A stretch of DNA of 44,663 nt from DASYAE01 sp036501535 (GTDB taxonomy: Bacteria > Actinomycetota > Actinomycetes > Streptomycetales > Catenulisporaceae). The notes beneath the pieces were generated by a model that saw only the letters and a program-made list of their open reading frames with translations, was not told the DNA's origin and searched no databases. Every line of letters starts with the position of its first letter. Position 1 is the stretch's first letter. Positions 33,731-42,138 of the stretch are shown piece by piece. The DNA is taken from assembly GCA_036501535.1 (NCBI GenBank), contig DASYAE010000193.1:1-44663 (forward strand), in the 5' to 3' direction. The position numbers and the translations under genes are program-made.

Positions 33731-36456
33731 TTCGACACCTCGTCGAGCAGGAAGTCGGCCGTACCGCCGTGATTGGCGCGGTGGAGCACGCGCAGGACGC
33801 CGGCCGAGCCGGTCAGGTAGTCGGTGGAGCAGCGCAGCAGGCCTTCCCCGGGCACGGCCAGGGGCACCGTGTCGCCGTCCCGCGGTATCGAGAACCATTC
33901 GGCGGGCTCGAACAGGAACACCTTCCTGACGAAGTCGAGTTGTCGCAGCGCCATGTCACGGTACGAGGCGTCGCCGGTGATCGCGGCCGCGTCCAGCAGC
34001 GCGTCGGCGATCCCGGAGATGCCGAACCCGTACCCGGCCAGCACCGAATGCCGGATGCACGGTTCCCGCAGGACGGTGCGAGCCGCGTCCAGGTCGCCGT
34101 ACCGCAGCAGCACCTGGGCGACGCCGGCGGACCCCACCTCGACGTAGGGCTCCACGGTGCCTTCGTGGACGAACCTGACCGTGTGGTCCTCCTGGAGCTC
34201 GGCATGGGCCATCTCCCAGGACAACGCGCCGCGCCCGAGCCGCAGATAACGCTCGTCCCCGGTGATCTGGTGCATGCGCAGCAGGAAGACGGCCACGCCG
34301 GCCTGCCCGAAACCCAGCCCGGTGAAGGGTGCACCGCTGACGAAGTCGCTGCTCCAGTGCACCTGACCGTCCTCATGCACAGCGGTTTCGAGCAGCGCAC
34401 CGGCGCACTCCCGCGCGGCGGCGAGGTGGCGCTCGTCGCGGTCACCGATGTAGAAGTGCAGGTTCGTCATCCCCACGCCGGCCATGCCGTAGTAGAACGT
34501 GTAGTCGCCGGCCTCGTGCGCGCGCTGGTTGGCCTTTGCCAGCAGCGGCGCGGCCTGCGTACGGAATCCGAGCGCGTCGACCGCCCAGGCGATGCCGGCC
34601 AGGCCGTTCATGAGGCCTGCCGGATACTGCGCCGTGTCCATTCCGGCGAGGTCGTCGCTCAGCCGCTTCAGCCATTCGGGCCTGAGCCGGACGCCGGAGG
34701 CGTGCAGCGCCCACAGCACGCCGCTGGCTCCGAAGCCGAGGCTCAGCGGATTGGTCTCGTGTGCGAACGGGTCGACGGGGAAGAGGGAGTCCCGGTCGGT
34801 GTCGGAGACGGCAGAGATGAACGCCGCCACGCCGGCTTCGGCCTGCGGCAGGCCGAGATCCGTCTCGGCGACCGGAAGCAGCGGTGCGACTTCGACCTGG
34901 CCGACGAGCTCGTCTTCGCGCTCCAGGAAGTCCAGGACGTCGCCGAGGGACACCCGTGCCTGTGCGAGATCCACGAGCAGTTCGTGGATCCGCGGCGGCC
35001 AGCCGAGGTCGTCGGTGAAGACCCGGTACAGGTCGAGCACGTCCTGGCGCAGGTAGGACATGACGGCGATGGGGAAGATGAAGTAGGCCATGACGGTCGC
35101 CAGGCTGTACAGGTCGTCTTCGGCTGTGGGCGCCGCGGACCAGCGTCGCGAGTGGCTGAACCCCGGCGTGTACAGCTCGACGGCTTCTTGCAGCGTCGGC
35201 TCCTCGTCATCGGCCTCGGTGAGCCGGCACGCCTCCAGGTCGACGATGGTGACCCGCAGGGTTTCCAGGTCGATGAGCAGGTTCGCGGCCGAGAGGTCGC
35301 CGAGGACCACCTGTCGCTCGTGGGCCCCCTGGACCGCGCGGGTCAGTCCGCGGAAGACGGCGAGGAAGATCCGCAGGAACTCCCGCGACCGTTCCGGATC
35401 GATCCCCGCCTCGGCCCCGGCGGCGAGCGGGTTGCGCTCCAACAGGGCCTGACGCATGTCGACGCCCTTGACGAACTCCTCGGCGATGAACTGGTGTTCC
35501 CACTCGCCGAATGTCGCGATCGGCGCCGGGAAGGCGCCGACGTCGGCCAGCCGGTTGAGGAACACCCACTCGCGGTGCAGGATGTCCACGGCGTCGTGAT
35601 CACGGCGCGGATTGACGTTGGTGCGCGGACGGGCCTCTTTGAGCACCACGGCGCGGTCGTCGTGCAGCGTGTCCTCGGCGGTGTACACCCCGCCGCTGTT
35701 GGAGAACTGGATCGCGCCGGTGACCCGGAAGCGGCCCGCGAGAAGGTCGTCCTGCCCGGATTCGTCCGCGGGCTTCCAGTCGGCGAACGGCCACGGCACC
35801 CACAGGGGCTGGGCCTCGCCCGGGAGCCGGTTGTCGGCGACCGGCCCGTCCGGGCCCGTGATGTACGGCATCCGCCGGCCCAGAACGTCGACCGTGTAGG
35901 TGTTCAGGAGCTGGCCGTACCGGAAGTAGAGCGACTTGTGGTCGCGATATCGCAGGTCCGACAGCACGTAGGCACCCCCGGCGCCGTCTAGGAGGTTGGC
36001 CAGGTCGTCGAGGCACTCCCGGAACTCCGCATCGTCGCGTGGATATATGGTGACGAGCTTTCCGCCGCTGCCGCGGGACATCCCCTTGGAGTTGAGCATC
36101 TCGAAGATGTTGAGGTCCAGCGCGATCTTGAAGTCGATCTCGTGTTCGGTCAGATGGCCGATCACCGTAGCGGCGACCTCGTGCACGTTGCGCTGGTCGG
36201 CCGACACGTGGATCTTCCAGCCCTGCGACGGCAGGTCCGGGTTGCGCCGGTAGCTCCACCAGATGCCCGAGCGGACGAACCGGGACCGGACCTCCTCGTC
36301 CAGGGACGCGAGGAAGTGGTTGGGCCTCAGTTCGTAGTAGACGTCGAGCGGGTCGAAGAACAACGTGTTGTTCCAGGCATAGGTGAACCGGTTGACCCAT
36401 CGTTCGTCACGCATGTCTGCCTCTGATGGTGAAAGGTCATCATGACGGGTTGTCAA
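33727..36456 (-). CDS. lanKC: Class III lanthipeptide synthetase LanKC
   Basis: A 909-residue trifunctional synthetase. Residues about 1-215 form the phospho-Ser/Thr lyase domain. Residues 230-500 form a Ser/Thr kinase domain (VVLKEARP with the ATP lysine, VVLGDLSAANLLID catalytic loop, IVDLEACR metal loop). Residues 520-909 form a LanC-like cyclase (LSLGFGASGVLWAL, FYYGMAGVGMTNL, LGFGQAGVAVFLL, AGYGFGISGIADALL). The Cys and Cys-His zinc ligands of class IV cyclases are absent, marking class III. It phosphorylates and eliminates Ser/Thr of the precursor and closes lanthionine or labionin rings. It is preceded by the precursor gene with a hairpin between them and overlaps the transporter. Length is normal for the family. 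Confidence 0.95.
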   Translation of the reverse strand: MTTRHDDLSPSEADMRDERWVNRFTYAWNNTLFFDPLDVYYELRPNHFLASLDEEVRSRFVRSGIWWSYRRNPDLPSQGWKIHVSADQRNVHEVAATVIGHLTEHEIDFKIALDLNIFEMLNSKGMSRGSGGKLVTIYPRDDAEFRECLDDLANLLDGAGGAYVLSDLRYRDHKSLYFRYGQLLNTYTVDVLGRRMPYITGPDGPVADNRLPGEAQPLWVPWPFADWKPADESGQDDLLAGRFRVTGAIQFSNSGGVYTAEDTLHDDRAVVLKEARPRTNVNPRRDHDAVDILHREWVFLNRLADVGAFPAPIATFGEWEHQFIAEEFVKGVDMRQALLERNPLAAGAEAGIDPERSREFLRIFLAVFRGLTRAVQGAHERQVVLGDLSAANLLIDLETLRVTIVDLEACRLTEADDEEPTLQEAVELYTPGFSHSRRWSAAPTAEDDLYSLATVMAYFIFPIAVMSYLRQDVLDLYRVFTDDLGWPPRIHELLVDLAQARVSLGDVLDFLEREDELVGQVEVAPLLPVAETDLGLPQAEAGVAAFISAVSDTDRDSLFPVDPFAHETNPLSLGFGASGVLWALHASGVRLRPEWLKRLSDDLAGMDTAQYPAGLMNGLAGIAWAVDALGFRTQAAPLLAKANQRAHEAGDYTFYYGMAGVGMTNLHFYIGDRDERHLAAARECAGALLETAVHEDGQVHWSSDFVSGAPFTGLGFGQAGVAVFLLRMHQITGDERYLRLGRGALSWEMAHAELQEDHTVRFVHEGTVEPYVEVGSAGVAQVLLRYGDLDAARTVLREPCIRHSVLAGYGFGISGIADALLDAAAITGDASYRDMALRQLDFVRKVFLFEPAEWFSIPRDGDTVPLAVPGEGLLRCSTDYLTGSAGVLRVLHRANHGGTADFLLDEVSK

Positions 36457-36485
36457 CGGTGACGGCGGTAGCGGGCTCGAGAAGT

Positions 36486-36510
36486 GCGGGGGCGCGTAGC
36501 GCGCCCCCGC
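36486..36510 (-). terminator. Attenuator hairpin between precursor and synthetase genes
   Basis: A perfect 11-bp stem GCGGGGGCGCG/CGCGCCCCCGC with a 3-nt loop lies between the precursor stop and the LanKC start. Partial termination here would give excess precursor over synthetase, common in lanthipeptide operons. Confidence 0.75.
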
Positions 36511-36522
36511 AGGAAAGTGCGA

Positions 36523-36645
36523 TCAGGTGCCACCCGGGCCCTTGCCCGGGCTGCAGCACTGGCTCTGGCTACTGGTAGAGCTGATGACAGCCGGCCTGGC
36601 CTGCGTTGTCTGCGGCTGCAGGTTCTGGAGCTTGAGAATGCTCAT
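36523..36645 (-). CDS. lanA: Class III lanthipeptide precursor (40 aa)
   Basis: A 40-residue precursor starting MSILKLQNLQPQ. The leader carries ILKLQ, the LxLQ-type recognition motif of class III synthetases. After a short PQTTQARPAV linker the probable core is ISSTSSQSQCC followed by SPGKGPGGT. It contains SxxSxxxC (Ser23, Ser26, Cys30), the pattern for a labionin, and a vicinal Cys pair allowing a second ring. The start is certain from AAGGAGG eight bases upstream; a longer frame to 36801 has no ribosome site. The Gly/Pro-rich, Lys-containing tail is unlike the SapB/AmfS group. The cleavage site is not visible and no protease gene is nearby. Confidence 0.92.
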   Translation of the reverse strand: MSILKLQNLQPQTTQARPAVISSTSSQSQCCSPGKGPGGT

Positions 36646-36801
36646 CAGAATCACCTCCTTCATGGCTGAAGCGTCGCGAGGCGTGCCCTCGCGGCCTCGG
36701 CATGAGCGGACAGCGCGTGACGAAAACGTCCGCGCGTCCGCCCTCCACTGCCGGGGCCTGGACACGGAGTACAGACTTGGCCATGCGGGTCTGGGAGACA
36801 T

Positions 36802-36819
36802 CTGACAGGCATCTGACTC
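36802..36819 (-). promoter_or_regulatory. Possible SARP box upstream of the lanthipeptide precursor
   Basis: On the minus strand GAGTCAG and CTGTCAG are direct repeats with a 4-nt spacer ATGC, matching the NNRTCAG heptamers of the azoxy promoters but with only two copies and no clear -10 at 8 bp. It lies 157 bp upstream of the precursor ATG, in the 296-bp gap after the SerRS gene that otherwise shows no gene. Confidence 0.5.
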
Positions 36820-36941
36820 CTGGTCAGAGCACGTATATGAGCGGCCGGGCCCGCTCGGGCGCGCGGCATTCGCAGGGCGCTGCTGAAGGCGGCGGCGGGT
36901 GACGCGGCTACGATGTTCGTCTTCGGCGGTCGCCTCTGGCT

Positions 36942-38231
36942 TCAGCGCAGCGCCGGCGTCCGGCCGGCCGGGGAGATCTCGTGGAAGCCGGCGTAGGGGG
37001 CGAGGGCCGGCGGAATCGTGACCGAGCCGTCAGCCTGCTGATACTGCTCGAGGATGGCCACCAGGGTCCGGCCGATCGGCAGGCCGGAGCCGTTGAGCGT
37101 CGCGACGTACTCCTTGCGGCCGCCGCGGCGCACGGTGATCTCGGCCCGGCGCGCCTGGAAGCTGCCGCAGTCGGAGACCGAGGAGATCTCCCGGAAGCAG
37201 TCCTGGCCGGGCAGCCAGACCTCGAGGTCGAAGGTGCGGCGGGCGCTGAATCCGAGGTCTGCGGCGCGCAGCTGCACGACCCGGTAGTGCAGGCCCAGGC
37301 GGCGCAGGCACTCCTCGGCGTGCCGGAGCATCAGCTCCAGCTGCTGCGGCGCCTCCTCCCGTGCGCACAGCCGGACCAGCTCGACCTTCGAGAACTGGTG
37401 CAGCCGGACCAGCCCGCGGGTGTCGCGGCCGTAGGAGCCGGCCTCCGAGCGGTAGCACGCGGTGTGCGCGGTCAGCGCGAGCGGCAGGTCGGCGGGCGCC
37501 AGGACCTCGCCGCGGTACAGGTTCACCAGCGGGACCTCGGCGGTCGGGATGAGGTAGAGCCGGCGGTCCGCGACCTCGGTGCGGAACAGGTCGTCCTCGA
37601 ACTTCGGCAGCTGGCCGGTGCCCGTCATGGTCTGCTCGGTCACCAGGTGCGGGAGGCTGTACTCGGTGTAGCCGAACTCCTTGGTGTGCATGTCGAGCAG
37701 GAACGCCGTCAGGGCCCGCTCGAGCGCCGCCGCCGCGCCGCGCAGGACGGCGAAACGCGAGCCGGAGAGCTTCGCGGCGCGTTCCGGATCCAGCAGCCCG
37801 GCGGCCGTGGCCAGCTCGACGTGGTCCCGCGGCGGGAAGTCGGCGTCCGGCCGCAGACCCCAGCGGCGGACCTCCACCGGCGGATCCTGCGGCCCGCCGT
37901 CGGGCACCTCGTCCAGCGGCAGGTTCGGGATGGTCAGCAGCAGCCGGCGCAGCTCCTCCTCGTACTGCCGGCGCGCCGCGTCGGCCAGCCGGATCTCCTC
38001 CTTCAGCGCCCGCGCCGAGGCCACCAGCGTCTCGCGGTGCCCGTTCGGGGCCGCGCGCAGCTGACGGGTCGTCGAGTTCAGCTCGGTGCGCAGCGCGTCG
38101 CCGCGGGCGACCGCCTGCTTGCGCTCGTCGACCAGCTTCGCCAGACCGGGCAGGTCGAGCCGGTAGCCGCGCCGCTTCAGGCGCGCCACCGTGTCCGCCG
38201 CGGCGTTCAGGATCTGGTGCGGATCGTGCAT
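36942..38231 (-). CDS. vlmL: Secondary seryl-tRNA synthetase, VlmL-like
   Basis: A 429-residue class II aminoacyl-tRNA synthetase. The N-terminal coiled-coil arm (about residues 30-110), which in SerRS grips the long variable arm of tRNA-Ser, is followed by the catalytic core: motif region TAEVPLVNLYRGE, motif 2 CYRSEAGSYGRDTRGLVRLHQF, and motif 3 GSGLPIGRTLVAILEQYQ. SerRS enzymes do not read the anticodon. In valanimycin biosynthesis VlmL makes seryl-tRNA for VlmA. The neighbouring VlmK- and VlmJ-like genes and the tRNA-Ser-like gene at the head of the same transcription unit support that role. Start ATG has GAGGAG about nine bases upstream. Confidence 0.92.
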   Translation of the reverse strand: MHDPHQILNAAADTVARLKRRGYRLDLPGLAKLVDERKQAVARGDALRTELNSTTRQLRAAPNGHRETLVASARALKEEIRLADAARRQYEEELRRLLLTIPNLPLDEVPDGGPQDPPVEVRRWGLRPDADFPPRDHVELATAAGLLDPERAAKLSGSRFAVLRGAAAALERALTAFLLDMHTKEFGYTEYSLPHLVTEQTMTGTGQLPKFEDDLFRTEVADRRLYLIPTAEVPLVNLYRGEVLAPADLPLALTAHTACYRSEAGSYGRDTRGLVRLHQFSKVELVRLCAREEAPQQLELMLRHAEECLRRLGLHYRVVQLRAADLGFSARRTFDLEVWLPGQDCFREISSVSDCGSFQARRAEITVRRGGRKEYVATLNGSGLPIGRTLVAILEQYQQADGSVTIPPALAPYAGFHEISPAGRTPALR

Positions 38232-38270
38232 GGTGGTTGGCTCCTCACCACGGTCGTCGTCACAGGGGCG

Positions 38271-39788
38271 TCATATGGCCAGGGAGCGCTCGATCAGCCG
38301 GGCCAGGGACGGGCCGTCCTGCCGCAGCAGGTCGAACCAGGCCTCGACGACGGACTCCGGGCCGCCCGAGGCGATGAACTTCTCCGCGGTCAGCGCCTGG
38401 TGCCGGGCCCGCAGCTCCGGACCGGCGCCGCCGCGCGGGATGGTGCGCTCGCGGCAGAACGACCGGCCGCCGCGCAGCCGCACGGTCACCCGGGCCGGAG
38501 TGGGCTTGATCGCCTGGGAGAAGTCCTCCAGCGGTTCGGCCACCGCGTCCGCCAGCGCGGCGAACTCGCCGCCGCCGAACTGCGCCAGCCAGGGCGCGGC
38601 CCGCGGCCCGGCCTGCCGCAGCGCCTCGCCGACCGGCGCGTCGCCGGTCAGCAGCTGATGCGTCATCGGCGCGTTGTGGACCAGGCGCACCCGGTCGGCC
38701 AACCGCCAGCGCACCAGCTGGCCGATCGCCGGCGGCCGGAAGTCACGCACCGTCAGACCACCGGTCAGCAGAGCCGTCGCCACGGGATAGGCGGTCGTCA
38801 GCACAAGCGCGCCCAGCGGCGTCCGCGGGCCGGCCAGGTAGGGCTCTGCCTTACGCGCGGCGAAGACCGTGTAGACGGAGCCTTCTATCTCGATGTCCTC
38901 GACGTCGTCGGGGTCCCAGTCGCCCATCGCGTGGTGCAGGTCGACCGCGCAGTCGATCGCCGCGTCGATCCCCGGACCGCCCGGGTGCATCTTGAAGGAC
39001 AGCGTGTCGGTGTGCCAGCGGCGGCCCAAGGCCGCGCACACCGCCTCAGGCAGCGGGACGGAGGCGAACTGCGCCAGGAAACCATCGGGATGTTCGATGA
39101 TGTCCTCCGCGCCGAGCAGGCCCGCCGCCGCGGCGTCGCACGCGTCCAGGCCCAGGCGTACGGCCACCGGCACGTGCAGCAGCCTGGCGTCGCTGGTGAT
39201 GAAACCGCGCATCAGGGTCCACGGCGGGGTGCTCAGTGCGAGCGCGAGCGCGTGAGTCCACTGATCCGAATCGGCCCGCTCACAACTCAGCCGGCCCGCG
39301 ACGGAGCCCACTACATGCGTGTGCAACGCCGTCTGACCGCGGAACGGGCCGAGCGTCGCCGAGGCGGTGACACGCGCGGCGCACTCGTTCGCCACAACCA
39401 CCGCGCGCAGAAGTTCGGCACCGCAACGTCGGTGCGCGTAGGCGAACGCGAGCGGCACGGCCACGGTCGAGGGCCCGAGGTGGCCGGCATAGGCGGTGTC
39501 GTCCAGGTTCAGCCAGGCACCGAGCCCGGCCAGCACGCGCGCGGACTGCGCGGCGTCCTTCTGCAGCGGCCGGCCGAGCGCGCGCACCAGCCGGGTGCCC
39601 TCCTCCTGCTGGAGGCCGACCCGGATGGCGGCGAGCTGAGAGAGCACGTGGCTGGCGGCCAGCCTGGTGACACGCTCGGGGATGTCCGCGAGTTCGACCC
39701 AGGCGGCCCACCGGGCCAGCCGCGAGAGCACGCCCTGCGCCTCCTCGTCCGCGCCGAGAGGGGCGCCGTCGGATGCGAGGGCGTCCAC
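38271..39788 (-). CDS. vlmK: MmgE/PrpD-family lyase, VlmK-like
   Basis: A 505-residue protein of the MmgE/PrpD family (2-methylcitrate dehydratase-like): an all-helical N-domain with LNLDDTAYAGHLGPSTVAVPLAFA and a smaller C-domain beginning near SFKMHPGGPGIDAAIDCAVDLHH. VlmK eliminates phosphate from the phosphorylated azoxy-serine product made by VlmJ, giving the dehydroalanine-type double bond of valanimycin. The GTG start lies three bases after the VlmJ-like stop, so they are coupled. The family match is clear. The specific role is inferred from the J-K-L gene order, although a citrate-type dehydratase could not be excluded from this protein alone. Confidence 0.87.
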   Translation of the reverse strand: MDALASDGAPLGADEEAQGVLSRLARWAAWVELADIPERVTRLAASHVLSQLAAIRVGLQQEEGTRLVRALGRPLQKDAAQSARVLAGLGAWLNLDDTAYAGHLGPSTVAVPLAFAYAHRRCGAELLRAVVVANECAARVTASATLGPFRGQTALHTHVVGSVAGRLSCERADSDQWTHALALALSTPPWTLMRGFITSDARLLHVPVAVRLGLDACDAAAAGLLGAEDIIEHPDGFLAQFASVPLPEAVCAALGRRWHTDTLSFKMHPGGPGIDAAIDCAVDLHHAMGDWDPDDVEDIEIEGSVYTVFAARKAEPYLAGPRTPLGALVLTTAYPVATALLTGGLTVRDFRPPAIGQLVRWRLADRVRLVHNAPMTHQLLTGDAPVGEALRQAGPRAAPWLAQFGGGEFAALADAVAEPLEDFSQAIKPTPARVTVRLRGGRSFCRERTIPRGGAGPELRARHQALTAEKFIASGGPESVVEAWFDLLRQDGPSLARLIERSLAI

Positions 39789-39791
39789 GGC

Positions 39792-40841
39792 TCAGCCCTC
39801 CCGGCGCCGGGTCGAAACGACGAACCGCACCGCCGCGGGCACGACGTCGAGCGTGAACGACGTCGCATCGCCGGGCACCGCCTCGCCGTCATGCTCGAAT
39901 TTCAGCGGAAGGCCGTCGGTGCGCTCCACGGTGACACTGCGGCCCTGCGCATAGAAGACGTCGTCGACCGCGAGATGCTCGCCGGTGCGCATCAGGCTGA
40001 GCGCATCCGCAGCATCGACCCCGGCGCCGATCACGCAGACGTCCAGCAGCCCATCGTCACGGATCGAGCGCGGCAGAACATCGAACACGCCCGCGCGGTA
40101 CCGGCTCCCGCCGATGTTGACCAGCACGGTCTTGCCTTCGTGCAACACATTGCCGTCCACGGTGACGCGGCCCGGATAAGGGTCGTACGACGCCGACACC
40201 GCCCGCAGGGCCACCTGATACCGGTCCCGCCCGGCAACCGGCAACGACCGCGCCGCAGCAGTAGCCTCCGCGAACAGCCCAGTGCTCGTCCCGAGCACGA
40301 CCACGCGCCCCAACCGGGTGAACACGCCGAGATCCAGCCGCCGCTCCTCCGCCCCGACCAGCGTCAGCGCCGAGTTCAGCGCGGTGCGCCACGGCAGGTC
40401 GTCCCACAGCGACCGGAAATTCGAGTTCGCCGTCCCGCCCGGCAGCACGATCAGCGCCGGACCCTCGCCGTCCGACGGCCCGCGGGCCAGCCCCGCCACC
40501 ACCTCGCGAACCGTCCCGTCCCCACCGACCGCGACCACCGCGTCGAACGCCGACCGGCGACCGCCCGGCGTCTCCCGCGCGGTCGCAGAGGTCGAGGCCG
40601 AGGTCGATGCTGAGGCCGAGGCGAGGGCAGGGGCCGGGGCCGCCGCGCGCGCCATGGCGAACCTGCGTGCGAACGCAGCAGCGTGCGCCCGGCGCCGAGT
40701 CCAGAAGACCTCGACACTGTCGCAGTGCGCGGCGCACGCCTCCTCGATCTGCGCGACATAGGCCGGGTTCGTGGAACCGGCCGCAGGATTGGCGATGATC
40801 GCGGTCCGCGGAAAACGGCGGGTGGTCTCGGTCCCAGACAT
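39792..40841 (-). CDS. vlmJ: Diacylglycerol-kinase-like small-molecule kinase, VlmJ-like
   Basis: A 349-residue lipid-kinase-fold protein. ANPAAGSTN (about residue 17), VVAVGGDGTVREVVAGL with the GGDGT nucleotide motif, and LPGGTANSNFR define the DAGK catalytic domain; the rest is the beta-sandwich domain ending EHDGEAVPGD. VlmJ phosphorylates the hydroxyl of valanimycin hydrate before VlmK eliminates it. Residues about 75-95 are an Ala/Ser/Thr low-complexity insertion coded by imperfect 6-bp repeats. The ATG 40841 follows GGAG; an open frame upstream runs through the tRNA-like gene and is not coding. It is the first protein gene after the tRNA-like gene on the same strand. Confidence 0.88.
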   Translation of the reverse strand: MSGTETTRRFPRTAIIANPAAGSTNPAYVAQIEEACAAHCDSVEVFWTRRRAHAAAFARRFAMARAAAPAPALASASASTSASTSATARETPGGRRSAFDAVVAVGGDGTVREVVAGLARGPSDGEGPALIVLPGGTANSNFRSLWDDLPWRTALNSALTLVGAEERRLDLGVFTRLGRVVVLGTSTGLFAEATAAARSLPVAGRDRYQVALRAVSASYDPYPGRVTVDGNVLHEGKTVLVNIGGSRYRAGVFDVLPRSIRDDGLLDVCVIGAGVDAADALSLMRTGEHLAVDDVFYAQGRSVTVERTDGLPLKFEHDGEAVPGDATSFTLDVVPAAVRFVVSTRRREG

Positions 40842-40952
40842 CTCAGCTCCTGGATTCAGATGTGTCCCGGTCGGTCGCCGGTCCGGCCGGTGCACGACAT
40901 CCGCAGCGGTTCCGCCGCGGGCGGCCGACGGTCCGACGGCGGGAGATCGAGC

Positions 40953-41043
<91 letters not shown>

Positions 41044-41105
41044 TTGAGCCACCGGCGCTTCTTGCCCTCGTCGGTGTCCTCACTTAGAAGTATGCCGAGC
41101 CCACT

Positions 41106-41134
41106 CTGACCGGCCCCTGACACGGAGCTGATCG
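41106..41134 (-). promoter_or_regulatory. SARP box of the tRNA-VlmJKL transcription unit
   Basis: Reading the minus strand, CGATCAG (41134-41128), GTGTCAG (41123-41117) and CGGTCAG (41112-41106) repeat every 11 bp. CATACT at 41094-41089 is a -10 candidate. The site is squeezed between the methyltransferase stop and the tRNA-like gene and points toward the latter. Confidence 0.75.
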
Positions 41135-41136
41135 GC

Positions 41137-41910
41137 TCAACGGCCCAGCCGGGCTTTCCAGATCTCGTCGCTCGGCCACCGGTGTGCCCAGGCCGCGGTG
41201 ACTTCCGGGTAGTCGCGATGCGCGGGCTCAGGAGCCTGAATCTCGATCAGATCCTCGACGATGAAGCCGCACGACCGCAGCAGCCGGAGCATCTCGCCGT
41301 GCGGCATCGTGAACTCGACGCTCATGGCGTCCGCGTCCGCGCGCTCTCGCAGCCCGAACTGCGGACGCAGCAGGGCGGGCCCGGCCTGCTCGCCGGCCGC
41401 AGCACACAGCGCGAACAGCGGCGAACGCCGCACGAACACCAGCTGTCCGCCCGGCCTGAGCACACGCGCGGCTTCCGGGATCCACCGGTGCGGATCACAC
41501 CACAGGGACGCGCCGAACTCGCTGACGGCGAAGTCGAAGCCCGAATCCAGAAGGGGCAGCCGCTCGGCGTCGGCCAGCACGAGCGGAAAGGCCAGGCCGA
41601 ACTCCTGCTGCATCGAGCGGGCAGTGGCCAGCTGCGCATGCGAGACATCGACCCCGACAGGACGGGCCCCGGCGCGGGCAAGCCACGCGCACACGTAGGC
41701 GGTTCCGCAACCGAGCTCGATCGCGTCCATTTCGGCCACGCCGTTGGGGAACACTCCCACCTGCGACTCCGGAGCGCTCCACAGGCCCCAGCTGGGTTCC
41801 GTCCGGCTCCAGTGGCCGCGCGCAAGCGGCCCGTGCCACGCGGCGGCCCGCTCGTCCCAATGCCGCTGGTTCAACACCGCATGGCCCGAACGCCCCTCTG
41901 AATCAGCCAT
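41137..41910 (-). CDS. SAM-dependent class I methyltransferase
   Basis: A 257-residue methyltransferase. The SAM-binding motif is IELGCGTAYVCAWLARAG (about residue 68), followed by ADAERLPLLDSGFDFAVSEFGASLWCDPHRWIPEAARVLRPGGQLVFV split across the later strands, typical of Methyltransf_11/25 proteins. It starts at ATG 41910, close to but divergent from the SDR-like gene. It ends only a few bases before the SARP box of the tRNA-VlmJ unit and has no box of its own. It could O-methylate a metabolite, or be unrelated to the cluster. Confidence 0.85.
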   Translation of the reverse strand: MADSEGRSGHAVLNQRHWDERAAAWHGPLARGHWSRTEPSWGLWSAPESQVGVFPNGVAEMDAIELGCGTAYVCAWLARAGARPVGVDVSHAQLATARSMQQEFGLAFPLVLADAERLPLLDSGFDFAVSEFGASLWCDPHRWIPEAARVLRPGGQLVFVRRSPLFALCAAAGEQAGPALLRPQFGLRERADADAMSVEFTMPHGEMLRLLRSCGFIVEDLIEIQAPEPAHRDYPEVTAAWAHRWPSDEIWKARLGR

Positions 41911-42138
41911 TCCGCCATTAGACCCGGACCACCCGCCGCAGCCAACCGATTTCCGACGACTGGCGAGCCTTCCGGGCTCGGCGAAGAACGCGGGGACGCG
42001 CGCCGCGGACTTGACACATCCGCGTGGTTCCCAAGCCGCATCGACCACTCCGATCCGCCGCGCCGCCTCCCGCCGTCTATGGTGGCGAGGGCCGACGCGT
42101 GCACTCGCGGGTATGTCAAGCAGAGGAGGCCGACGCTG

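Noticed and set aside
33727..36456. Class IV (LanL) assignment of the lanthipeptide synthetase
   Set aside because: The cyclase domain lacks the Cys and Cys-His zinc ligands that class IV needs, and the leader has the class III LxLQ motif.
36981..40613. A 1210-codon open frame on the plus strand antisense to the SerRS- and VlmK-like genes
   Set aside because: It mirrors the minus-strand genes in very GC-rich DNA, has no domain, and its composition (Arg/Gly/Ala/Val/Gln) is typical of antisense shadows.
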